A DNA stretch of 64,000 nt from Rhodobacter maris (GTDB lineage Bacteria; Pseudomonadota; Alphaproteobacteria; Rhodobacterales; Rhodobacteraceae). The translations under genes and the position numbers were made by a program. The DNA is taken from the NCBI RefSeq assembly GCF_900217815.1, contig NZ_OBMT01000012.1, positions 1 to 64,000 on the forward strand, in the 5' to 3' direction. Positions within the stretch are counted from its first letter, which is position 1; every line of letters starts with the position of its first letter. Shown piece by piece: positions 8,821-17,255 of this stretch. The notes under the pieces were generated by a model. It saw only the letters and a list, made by a program, of their open reading frames with translations. It was not told where the DNA came from and did not search any database.

Positions 8821-9591
8821 ATGCCCGGCATCCTGATCACCGGCGGCGCGAAACGGATTGGCGCGGCGATGGCGCGCGGCTTCGCAGGGGCGGGCTTCCG
8901 CGTCATGCTGCATTACCGCGCCTCTCGCACGGAGGCCGCAGATCTCGCTGCCGAGCTGAACCGCGATGGCGAGATCTGCCGTATTGTCGCGGGCGATCTT
9001 GCAGATCCGGCCGCGGTGCAGGCGGTGTTCGATGCGGCGGCAAGCTGGCTCGGGCGGGTTGATGTCCTGCTCAACAATGCGTCGAACTTCATGAATGACG
9101 ATGTCTTCACGCTGAACGATGCGACGATGGATGCGCATTTTGCGGTGAACCTGAAGGCGCCGGTGGCGCTTGCCGCACGACTTGCCGCGCAGGAGATGGA
9201 CGGCGCCGACGGGCTGGTGATCAACATGCTCGACAACAAGGTTCTGGCGCTGAACCCGGATTTCTTTTCCTACACTTTGTCGAAAGCGGCGCTCCATGCC
9301 GCGACAGAGATGCTGGCGATGCGCTTTGCGGGCGCGCCGCGGGTGAACGGCATCGCTCCCTCGATCACCCTAATCTCCGGCAAGCAGACCCCCGAGAACT
9401 TTGAAAAATCAAGCCGCATCAACCCGCTGGCGCGGCAAGTGACGCCCGAAGACCTCGTGCGCGCGGCGCTCTATCTCTGGACGGCGAAAGGGGTGACGGG
9501 CACAGTGATCGCGGTCGACGGCGGCCAGTCGCTCTGGCAATTGCCGCGCGACGTGGCCTTTCTGGTCAAGGAAGGATACCTGCATGGCTGA
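8821..9591 (+). CDS. SDR-family reductase, likely pteridine (dihydromonapterin) reductase
   Basis: A 256-residue short-chain dehydrogenase. It has the NADP(H) motif TGGAKRIGAAMA, the HYRASR segment typical of pteridine reductases, NNAS in place of the usual NNAG, and the catalytic pair in FFSYTLSKAAL (Tyr-x3-Lys). The TGGAKRIG start and the basic HYR segment match the FolM/PTR1 branch, which reduces dihydromonapterin or dihydrofolate. The gene overlaps folB by 8 bases, which supports a pterin or folate role. A strong GGGGGAG ribosome-binding site precedes the ATG. The assignment within the large SDR family rests partly on context. Confidence 0.75.
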   Translation: MPGILITGGAKRIGAAMARGFAGAGFRVMLHYRASRTEAADLAAELNRDGEICRIVAGDLADPAAVQAVFDAAASWLGRVDVLLNNASNFMNDDVFTLNDATMDAHFAVNLKAPVALAARLAAQEMDGADGLVINMLDNKVLALNPDFFSYTLSKAALHAATEMLAMRFAGAPRVNGIAPSITLISGKQTPENFEKSSRINPLARQVTPEDLVRAALYLWTAKGVTGTVIAVDGGQSLWQLPRDVAFLVKEGYLHG

Positions 9592-9919
9592 GCTCGTCAT
9601 CCGCCTGGAAGAACTTGAGATTACAATGTTTCTCGGCATCCATGACTTTGAGCGCGCGCGCCCGCAACGGGTGCTCGTCTCCGCCGAGATCACCGTCACC
9701 GGCACCGACTGGACGGCCGGAACATTCTTTGATTACGATCCGGTCGCCGCTTTCATCCGCTCTTTCAACGGCACACGGATCGACACCCAGGAAGAGCTGG
9801 TGAGCCGCATCCATGCCTTCGTGCGCGCGCGCGAAGGCGTGGTCCATGCGGCGGTTGCCTCGAAGAAACCCGATGTCTACCCCGATGCAAAGGCGGTGGG
9901 CGTGCTGCTGCGTGGCTGA
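9584..9919 (+). CDS. folB: Dihydroneopterin aldolase
   Basis: This 111-residue protein matches the FolB family in length and motifs: an early MFLGIHDFER segment (family IGxxxxER), FDYDPV in the middle and ASKKPDVYPDAKAVGV, which contains the catalytic lysine region (KP), near the end. FolB converts 7,8-dihydroneopterin to 6-hydroxymethyl-7,8-dihydropterin and glycolaldehyde in folate synthesis. It is translationally coupled to the upstream reductase through an 8-base overlap. Confidence 0.85.
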   Translation: MAELVIRLEELEITMFLGIHDFERARPQRVLVSAEITVTGTDWTAGTFFDYDPVAAFIRSFNGTRIDTQEELVSRIHAFVRAREGVVHAAVASKKPDVYPDAKAVGVLLRG

Positions 9920-10025
9920 AACGGCCCGCCCGGGGGCTGCTGTTCAGGGATGCAGGCGCTCCGAAGCAAGACCTTAACCTTTCCGGCCCAGAGTCCCGGG
10001 CAAGTATGATCAGGGCGAGGGTTTT

Positions 10026-13000
10026 ATGCCGGGGGGATTCGCGGATTTCGAAGCCATTCTGACCGGGTTTCCGGGAGCGATCGCGCTCGTGGAAGCCTCG
10101 GGCCGTCTGTGCTGGGCCAATCCGGCCTTCACCCGGCGTTTTGCCGCTGAGATCGACCCTGTCGGGCGGACGCTGGCCGATCTTCTGCCCGAGACATTGC
10201 TGCGCCGCCTGATTCCCACTCTTGCGATGACCCCCGGCGGCCCGGCCCGTTTCCGGGTCAGTTGCGAGGATGGCGGGAGCGGGACTTGCCCGCTCGATGT
10301 CTCGGTCTGGAGCCTGCCCGCCCCCCCCGAACCCGACTCAGGCGCGGTGCTTTACGCCGTGCAGCTCACCGAGGCGCTCTCCAGCGAGGCCGCCGCCGGA
10401 AGGCTCGGCCTTGCCCTCGCCCGCGCCGAGGCGGAACTCGAAGCCGCGCGCGCCGAGGTCGATATTCTGCGCATCTCTTCCGAGGCGAGCGGTGTCGTCG
10501 CCTGGCATCGCTTTCCGGAATTCGGCTATGGCGAGATCGGCGCGCATTTCGGCACCATGCTCGGCTATCCCGCCGAGGAACGCATCGATATCACCAAGCT
10601 CGCGGAGCTGACCCATCCCGACGATTACGAAATCACCAAAAGCGACTTCCTCGCGATGGTCGATGGCGAGAGCCAGTCTTTTTGCCATGATTTCCGGGTC
10701 CGCCGCGCCAATGGCAGCTGGGCCTGGATCACCTCGCGCGGTCAGCGCATCGACCGGAGCGATCAGGGTCTGCCGGTGATGATGTGCGGCGCGCTCACCG
10801 ATATCAGTGACCGCAAGGACAGCGAGGCCTGGGTGCTCGAGGCCTTTGCCGAGGCACAGGAGGCGCGCGACGCCGCCGCGGGAAGCGCCGAGATGATGCG
10901 CACCGCGATCCTGTGTGGCGAGATCGCCGTCTGGACGCTCTGCCCCGACCTCGGCGAATCCTGGCTGCCTGACGAGGGCTATCAGTTGCTCGGCTACAAG
11001 CCGGGGGCTTTCATCCCGGATCATGCCGGCTGGCAAAGCCTGTTTCACCCGGAGGACCGCGACGAGTCGATTGCCCAGATGCGCGCGCTGGTCTCTGGCG
11101 AGAGCACGGTTTACGCGGTCGAGCACCGGCTGCGCCATGGCGACGGCAGCTACCACTGGTATCGGATCGTCGCGCGCAAGATCGACCGCTCCGCGCGCGG
11201 CCTGCCCTATCTCATCTCTGGCGCGACGACCTGCATCGACCGGGTCAAGGAAAACGAGCGCCGCTTGTCGGAAGCGCTCGCCGATGCGCAACAAAGCCGC
11301 GCGCTCGCCGAGGAACGGTCCGAACTGCTGCGCACCTCGGCAATCTGTGCCGGAATCGGCCATTTCTCGATCTGCCCCGAAACCGGCGAGGGCTGGACCG
11401 CGGACGAGACCTATCAGCTCTTCGGATTCGCGCCGGGCACTTTCCCATCGACCGAGGCCGGCTGGCGCGCGCTGATCCATCCCGACGACTTGCCCGAAGC
11501 GATCAAGCAGGCCGAGGCGATGAAAGCAGGTTGCTCGGACCTTTACTCGCATGATCACCGCAGGCGCCATGCTGACGGCAGCTGGCACTGGTATCGCGCA
11601 GTGGCCCGCAAAATCGACCGCACCGATCAGGGCCTGCCCTATCTGCTCTCCGGCGCAATCATCAATATCGACGCGGTGAAAGAGAACGAGCGCCGCCTCG
11701 CCGATGCCGCCACCCAGGCCGAAGAGGCGCGCGCCCGGCTCGACAATCTGGCCGACAACGCCCCCGGCGCACTGTTCGAATACCGTCGCGATGCCTCGGG
11801 CGCGGCGGCGCTGCCCTATTTTTCGGCCAAGCTGCCCCTTATGCTTGGGGTCAACGCACGCGATCTGATCGCCGACGCGAGCACGATCTATACGCATATG
11901 ACCGAGGAGCATCGGGCGCAGATCCGCGAAATGATGGAGGTCTCGCAGCAACGTAACAGCAGCGCGATGGCCCGGTTCGCAATCGACCACCCGCAACACG
12001 GGCGGCGCTGGCTCGCGGTTCTCGCCCAGCCCTATTCGCAATCCGATGCGGCAACGATCTGGTTCGGCAACCTGCTCGATGTCACCGAGCAGGTGGCGAT
12101 CGAGGAACGCGCCCGGAGCGCCGCCGAGGAGCTGCGCCGGGTACACGACCGGATGATGACGATGGCCGAGCATGCCCCCGGCGCGATTTTCGAGCTGCGT
12201 CGCCTGCCCACAGGGGCGCTGACCTTCGCCTTCTTCTCCCGCGTGCTGCCCGAACTTCTCGGCGTGAACCCGACCGATCTCAAGGCCGACATGAACGTGC
12301 TGTTCACCCATTTCCCGATCGAGGATCTTGAGCGCGCGCAGGAGGCGATAGACCAGTCTGCCCGGACGATGACGCGGTTCGAGCTCGAACACCGGATCGA
12401 CCATCCCGAACGCGGCTTGCGCTGGATCCATGTCTCGGCGCAGCCCTTCGCCCGGCCCGACGGCACGATCGTCTGGTATGGCAATACGATGGATGTCACC
12501 GAGCGGGTCGAGACCGAGAAGCGCGCGGGCGAGGCGGCCGATGCGGTTCGACATGCGCTCGAACGGCTCGCCTGGATCGCCTCGATCGCGCCGGCCGGGC
12601 TTTACGAATTCAAGCGCGCGGCTGACGGCTCCACATCGATCCCCTATGCCAGCCCCTATTTCGAAGAGTTGATGGGGCTTGGCTATGGCTTCTTCCAGCA
12701 GAACCGCTCTGCCGAAGAGGTTTTTGCCAATGTGCATCCGGACGATCTGGATGATTTCATCGGCGCGCAAGGGCTGACGGCGACCAAAATGGAATTCTGG
12801 AACCAGCGGTTCCGCGTCGAACACCCGAGCCGAGGCGAGATCTGGCTGGCCAATTCCGCCACCCCGCGTCGGCTTGAGGACGGTGCGGTGGTCTGGACCG
12901 GCGCCCTGCATGATGTCACCCAGGACGTGCGCCGCGAGGCGGAGCTGCGCTCGGCGCATCTGCTTGCCGAAGACATGCGTGCCGAGAACGAGCGTCAGGC

Positions 13001-14318
13001 GCTTCATGACGGGCTCACCAGCCTGCCGAACCGGCGCTATTATGACAAGGTGCTCGCGCAGCGCATCGCCGGGGCGCAGGACGGCAGCAAGCGCGATTGC
13101 ACGCTGATCCGCATCGATCTCGACCATTTCAAATATGTCAACGACACGCTGGGCCATGAGGCAGGCGACATGGTGCTGGTGCGGGTGGCGCAGGCGCTCC
13201 GCGAGACGCTCCGGGCCAGCGACTTTGCCGCGCGGATCGGCGGCGACGAGTTTTCCATCGTGCTGCGTTCGGGCAGCTCCCGCGAGGAGGCGCGCGCGAT
13301 CGTCGAGCGGCTGCAGGCGAAGCTTGGCGAGCCGCTCCTCTTCGAGGGGCGGCAATGCCGGTTCGGCGCCTCCTTCGGCATCGCGCAGACCGAGGATCTG
13401 GCGCAGATGGGCTCCGAGATCCAGCTCTTCGCCGATGCGGCGCTCTACCGTGCCAAGAATGCTGGGCGCAACCGGATGGAATTCTTCACGCCCGAGCTGC
13501 ACACCAACCTGCTGCTTGACCGCCGTCTCGCGGCAGAACTGCAAGAAGGGCTCGACCGCGACGAATTCGTGCCCTTCTTCCAGGCCCAGGTGTCAGCCGA
13601 GAACGGCGCGCTGACCGGGGTGGAAACGCTTTTGCGCTGGCACCATCCCGAGCGCGGCCTGCTCGCCCCCGATGCGTTCATGCATGTGGCCGAACAGCTG
13701 CGGCTCGTGCCGGAGATCGACCGCGTGATGATGGAGAAATCGCGCGGGGCGCTCGCGCGCTGGCGTGCCCGCGGCCTGCAGGTGCCCAAGATTTCCTTCA
13801 ACGTCTCGGCCGGGCGGATGAACGACCCTGACGTGGTGCAATCGGCGCGCAGCATGGTCGATGGCGAGACGCGGGTGACTTTCGAGCTTCTCGAATCGAT
13901 CTTCGTCGAAGAGGAAAGCGAGACCTTCCGGTTCCATCTCGATGCGATCCGCGAGGCCGGCATCGAGATCGAGATCGACGATTTCGGCTCCGGCCATGCC
14001 TCGATCATCGGGTTGATGCAAATCGCCCCCTCGGCCCTGAAAATCGACCGACGCATCATCGCCCCGGTGGCGCGCGATTCGCGCGCGGCGAACCTCGTGC
14101 GCGCGATCATCGAGATCGCCGAGACGTTGGGCATCGGCACGGTGGCCGAGGGCGTGGAGACCGAGGCGCAAGCCTCGGTGCTGCGCGAACTCGGCTGCGA
14201 TATCTTACAGGGCTATTTGTTCTCGATGCCCCTTTCGGCCGATGATTTCGCGCGTCGGCAAGGAGTTACCTGGCTACCAGGCCCGGAAGGCCTCCCGCAG
14301 GCACGGCGGAGCTCCTGA
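10026..14318 (+). CDS. Seven-PAS GGDEF-EAL cyclic-di-GMP protein
   Basis: A 1430-residue cytoplasmic protein without membrane segments. Seven PAS or PAS/PAC units fill residues 1-965, several ending in the PAC pattern (for example GALTDISDRKD). Units 3 and 4 are near-duplicates (HWYRIVARKIDR and HWYRAVARKIDR, each followed by VKENERRL), as are units 5 and 6 (APGALFEYRR and APGAIFELRR). The GGDEF domain (about 990-1150) has an intact RIGGDEF at 1072 with the RASD inhibitory site exactly five residues ahead. The EAL domain (about 1165-1415) has ETLLRW, FNVSAGR, FELLES, IDDFGSGH, LKIDR and EGVETEAQ, so the catalytic residues appear complete. It could both make and degrade cyclic-di-GMP in response to several cues. 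It stands alone, with a GCGAGG ribosome-binding site. Confidence 0.93.
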   Translation: MPGGFADFEAILTGFPGAIALVEASGRLCWANPAFTRRFAAEIDPVGRTLADLLPETLLRRLIPTLAMTPGGPARFRVSCEDGGSGTCPLDVSVWSLPAPPEPDSGAVLYAVQLTEALSSEAAAGRLGLALARAEAELEAARAEVDILRISSEASGVVAWHRFPEFGYGEIGAHFGTMLGYPAEERIDITKLAELTHPDDYEITKSDFLAMVDGESQSFCHDFRVRRANGSWAWITSRGQRIDRSDQGLPVMMCGALTDISDRKDSEAWVLEAFAEAQEARDAAAGSAEMMRTAILCGEIAVWTLCPDLGESWLPDEGYQLLGYKPGAFIPDHAGWQSLFHPEDRDESIAQMRALVSGESTVYAVEHRLRHGDGSYHWYRIVARKIDRSARGLPYLISGATTCIDRVKENERRLSEALADAQQSRALAEERSELLRTSAICAGIGHFSICPETGEGWTADETYQLFGFAPGTFPSTEAGWRALIHPDDLPEAIKQAEAMKAGCSDLYSHDHRRRHADGSWHWYRAVARKIDRTDQGLPYLLSGAIINIDAVKENERRLADAATQAEEARARLDNLADNAPGALFEYRRDASGAAALPYFSAKLPLMLGVNARDLIADASTIYTHMTEEHRAQIREMMEVSQQRNSSAMARFAIDHPQHGRRWLAVLAQPYSQSDAATIWFGNLLDVTEQVAIEERARSAAEELRRVHDRMMTMAEHAPGAIFELRRLPTGALTFAFFSRVLPELLGVNPTDLKADMNVLFTHFPIEDLERAQEAIDQSARTMTRFELEHRIDHPERGLRWIHVSAQPFARPDGTIVWYGNTMDVTERVETEKRAGEAADAVRHALERLAWIASIAPAGLYEFKRAADGSTSIPYASPYFEELMGLGYGFFQQNRSAEEVFANVHPDDLDDFIGAQGLTATKMEFWNQRFRVEHPSRGEIWLANSATPRRLEDGAVVWTGALHDVTQDVRREAELRSAHLLAEDMRAENERQALHDGLTSLPNRRYYDKVLAQRIAGAQDGSKRDCTLIRIDLDHFKYVNDTLGHEAGDMVLVRVAQALRETLRASDFAARIGGDEFSIVLRSGSSREEARAIVERLQAKLGEPLLFEGRQCRFGASFGIAQTEDLAQMGSEIQLFADAALYRAKNAGRNRMEFFTPELHTNLLLDRRLAAELQEGLDRDEFVPFFQAQVSAENGALTGVETLLRWHHPERGLLAPDAFMHVAEQLRLVPEIDRVMMEKSRGALARWRARGLQVPKISFNVSAGRMNDPDVVQSARSMVDGETRVTFELLESIFVEEESETFRFHLDAIREAGIEIEIDDFGSGHASIIGLMQIAPSALKIDRRIIAPVARDSRAANLVRAIIEIAETLGIGTVAEGVETEAQASVLRELGCDILQGYLFSMPLSADDFARRQGVTWLPGPEGLPQARRSS

Positions 14319-14818
14319 GCCGCCGCTTGGCTCTTGCGGCGTGGACAGCCCGGGCCGAGGCGGCAAATGCCAGGCGCGAACACGGGTTTGCGGGCGGGCA
14401 TATCTTCACGGCCTGATCGGGCCCGATGAAAAGGCCCCGTCCATGCGGACAAGGGGCAGCAATGGGCCGAGCACATTGATCAGCTCGAAGCCTTCGCAAC
14501 GGGCGGTTTGCCGATGTGAGGTTGCGGCATTGCATCCGCAGCAATCGGTGACATCTGACGTTCGTACGGCCGGCTGTGGACAGCGCATTGCGCAGGATGC
14601 GGACGCAGCTTGTTCGAAAACGCAGCTGGCGCGACCAATGCAATGCGTCCTGAACCGCCGGATGAGAGCATGGTGGCACCGCATCGCGGGGAATTGCCAA
14701 TAGCTCACCTAATGCAGCGATGGTGAACATTCTCCTTTGCGGGAGCCTGCGGCTTGCCCTTAGCTGATCGAGAAAACGGGCGTGTCCGCCGCAGCCCGAT
14801 CCATCAGGGAGACGAACC
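14319..14818. other. Intergenic region with an isolated minus-strand terminator
   Basis: No credible protein gene is visible in these 500 bases. A terminator pointing leftward sits at 14429-14457 although no minus-strand gene lies upstream of it, so a small RNA transcribed leftward from 14460-14800 is possible. Otherwise nothing is recognisable. Confidence 0.5.
14429..14457 (-). terminator. Orphan intrinsic terminator, minus strand
   Basis: On the minus strand GCCCC-TT-GTCC pairs with GGAC-GGGGC (two-base bulge) around GCAT and is followed by CTTTT. Its design is like the terminator at 34051, but no minus-strand gene precedes it. Confidence 0.6.
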
Positions 14819-15736
14819 ATGCCGCCAAGGATGCGCCTAGAGGGCATCTACACCCCCGTCATCACACCATTTTCTGCCGCAGGCGAGATCGACTATGACG
14901 CCTTGGCCGAGCTGGTCGAACGGCTCGTTGGCGCGGGGGTGCATGGGCTCATCTCGGGCGGGTCCACCGGCGAGAACTATGCCGAAACGGTCGAGGAACG
15001 TCTGGCCATCGCCCGCTTCGTGACCGAGCGCGCCAAGGGGCGGCTGCCGGTCATCATCGGCACGGGGGCGATGCGCACGCCCGATTCGATCGCGCTGGCC
15101 GCGGGCGCGCGCGAGATGGGGGCGGATGCGATCTTGCTGGGCAGCCCGCCCTATGCGGTGCCGACGGAACGCGAAAACGCGCTCAATGCGCTGGCCATCG
15201 ACCGCGCCGCGGATCTGCCGATTATTCTTTACAACTACCCGGGTCGGATGTGCGTCGAGATGGGGCGCGATTTCCTTGACCGTGTGGGGCGCTCGCGGAA
15301 TGTCATCGGCATCAAGGAAAGCTCGGGCGACATCAACCGCTTGCATCTGCTTGCCCGGGATTATCCGCATATCCAGCTGAGCTGCGGCATGGACGATCAG
15401 GCGCTTGAATTCTTCGCCTGGGGCGCGCGCAGCTGGATCTGCGCGGGCTCGAACTTCCTGCCCGAAGAGCATATCGCGCTTTACGAAACCTGCGTGGTGC
15501 GGGGCGATTTCGCCAAGGGCCGCCGGATCATGTCGGCGATGCTGCCCTTGATGCGCGTGCTCGAACAGGGCGGCAAGTTCATCCAATGCGTCAAGCACGG
15601 GGTCGAGACCACCGGGCTTTACGCCGGAGCGATGCGCCCGCCGCTCAAGGGGCTGAACAAGGACGACAAACGCGAACTCGAACAGGTGATCGGGACGCTG
15701 AAAACGACCGTCGCCGCGATCCTGAAGGGGAACTGA
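14819..15736 (+). CDS. DapA-family class I aldolase/lyase
   Basis: A 305-residue TIM-barrel enzyme of the dihydrodipicolinate synthase/N-acetylneuraminate lyase superfamily. It has GGSTGEN for the carboxylate-binding loop, ILYNYPGRM with the catalytic Tyr, and GIKESSGD with the Schiff-base Lys. These enzymes act on 2-oxo acids: aldol cleavage, or dehydration and deamination as in hydroxyproline or glucarate breakdown. True DapA is unlikely because the gene starts a catabolic operon. An aldehyde dehydrogenase begins 2 bases after the stop and an FAD amine oxidase follows. The start is set by GGGAGA just upstream. The superfamily is firm; the substrate is unknown. Confidence 0.85.
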   Translation: MPPRMRLEGIYTPVITPFSAAGEIDYDALAELVERLVGAGVHGLISGGSTGENYAETVEERLAIARFVTERAKGRLPVIIGTGAMRTPDSIALAAGAREMGADAILLGSPPYAVPTERENALNALAIDRAADLPIILYNYPGRMCVEMGRDFLDRVGRSRNVIGIKESSGDINRLHLLARDYPHIQLSCGMDDQALEFFAWGARSWICAGSNFLPEEHIALYETCVVRGDFAKGRRIMSAMLPLMRVLEQGGKFIQCVKHGVETTGLYAGAMRPPLKGLNKDDKRELEQVIGTLKTTVAAILKGN

Positions 15737-15738
15737 CC

Positions 15739-17247
15739 ATGGCCGATCTCTTGACGCACGAAGACTACCAAGCGCGCGCCGCCAGCCTCGATCTGCCGCA
15801 AAACGCCTTCATCGACGGCAGTTTCCGCCCGGCGCTGTCGGGCAAGACCTTCGAGACGCTGAACCCGGCCACGGGCTCCGTTCTTGGCATGATCGCGGCC
15901 TGCGGAGCCGAGGATGTCGATTTTGCCGTTTCGAAAGCGCGCGCGGCTTTCGATGACGGGCGCTGGTCAAAACTGCCGCCGGGGGCGCGCAAGGATGTGC
16001 TGATCCGTCTGGCCAAGCTGATGACGCGTGATGCCCGTGACCTCGCGGTGATGGAAAGCCTCGACAGCGGCAAGACGATTTATGATTGCGAAACCGTCGA
16101 TGTGCCCGAGGCGATCCATGTGATCAAATGGCATGCCGAACTGATCGACAAGATCTATGATCAGGTTTCCCCCGCCTCCGACGACCATATCGCGATGATT
16201 GTACGCGAGCCGGTGGGGGTGGTCGGCCTCGTGCTGCCGTGGAACTTCCCGCTTCTGATGCTGGCGTGGAAGATCGGCCCGGCGCTGGCCGCGGGCTGTT
16301 CGGTCGTGGTGAAGCCTGCCGCCGAAACCACGCTGACGGCGCTGCGCATCGCGGAACTTGCCCATGAGGCCGGTGTGCCGCGCGGCGTTTTCAACGTCGT
16401 CACCGGATCGGGCGCCGAGGTGGGCGAGCCGCTGGGCCGTCACCCCGATGTCGACATGGTTTCCTTTACCGGCTCGACCGTCACCGGGCGGCGCTTCCTG
16501 CACTATTCGGCGGACAGCAACCTCAAGGAAGTGGTGCTGGAACTGGGCGGCAAGAACCCCTGCATCGTGCTCGATGACGCCGAACATCTGGATGCCGTTG
16601 CCGCGCATGTGGTCAATGGCGCGTTCTGGAACATGGGCGAGAATTGCTCCGCGGCCTCGCGACTGATCGTGCAAAAGGGGATCAAGGCGCAGCTGCTGAC
16701 ACGGGTGGCGGAACATCTGCGCGCCTGGGTGGTGGGCGATCCGCTCAACCCGGAAGTGCGGGTGGGGGCGCTGGTGTCCAAGGCGCATTTTGGCAAGGTT
16801 TCCGCCTATCTGGAGGCCTGCAAGGCCGAGACTATCCATCTGGGCGGCCAGATCATCGCCGAGGGGTTCATCGAGCCGACCGTGGTTGAAGTGTCCTCAT
16901 CCACCAGCAAACTGGCCGTCGAGGAAATCTTCGGCCCGGTGCTGACAGTGATCGAAGTGGCCAGTTTCGAGGAAGCCATCGCGGTGGCGAATGCGACCGA
17001 CTACGGGCTTTGCGCCTCGATCTTCACCGCAAACGGCAAGCGGGCGCTGCGTGGCGCGCGGGCTTTGCGGGCGGGCACGGTGACGGTGAACAGCTTTGGC
17101 GAAGGCGACATCACCACGCCGTTTGGCGGCATGAAGCTGTCGGGCTTTGGCGGGCGGGACAATTCCATCCATGCGCATGATCAATATACGCAACTGAAGA
17201 CGATCTGGCTGGATCTGACCGACCCCGCCGACAGCTCGACCGATTGA
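15739..17247 (+). CDS. NAD(P)-dependent aldehyde dehydrogenase, PuuC-like
   Basis: A 502-residue aldehyde dehydrogenase of normal length. It has PWNFPLLML (cofactor and catalytic Asn), GSTVTGRR (Rossmann fold), ELGGKNPC (general base Glu) and MGENCSAASR (catalytic Cys). The closest family flavour is gamma-glutamyl-aminobutyraldehyde or betaine aldehyde dehydrogenase. In this operon it would oxidise the aldehyde made by the FAD oxidase encoded 8 bases downstream. The start is the ATG at 15739, 2 bases after the upstream stop; the open frame before it is read from the upstream gene in the wrong frame. Confidence 0.9.
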   Translation: MADLLTHEDYQARAASLDLPQNAFIDGSFRPALSGKTFETLNPATGSVLGMIAACGAEDVDFAVSKARAAFDDGRWSKLPPGARKDVLIRLAKLMTRDARDLAVMESLDSGKTIYDCETVDVPEAIHVIKWHAELIDKIYDQVSPASDDHIAMIVREPVGVVGLVLPWNFPLLMLAWKIGPALAAGCSVVVKPAAETTLTALRIAELAHEAGVPRGVFNVVTGSGAEVGEPLGRHPDVDMVSFTGSTVTGRRFLHYSADSNLKEVVLELGGKNPCIVLDDAEHLDAVAAHVVNGAFWNMGENCSAASRLIVQKGIKAQLLTRVAEHLRAWVVGDPLNPEVRVGALVSKAHFGKVSAYLEACKAETIHLGGQIIAEGFIEPTVVEVSSSTSKLAVEEIFGPVLTVIEVASFEEAIAVANATDYGLCASIFTANGKRALRGARALRAGTVTVNSFGEGDITTPFGGMKLSGFGGRDNSIHAHDQYTQLKTIWLDLTDPADSSTD

Positions 17248-17255
17248 GGGACGCG

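Noticed and set aside
10338-13544. Long open frame of 1068 codons on the minus strand opposite the PAS-GGDEF-EAL gene
   Set aside because: Arg/Gly/Asp-rich translation with no domain, opposite a clearly coding gene; a GC-rich codon shadow.
14242-14703. Possible 153-residue protein after the c-di-GMP gene
   Set aside because: Overlaps the 3' end of that gene, crosses the minus-strand terminator and has Arg/Cys-rich random composition.
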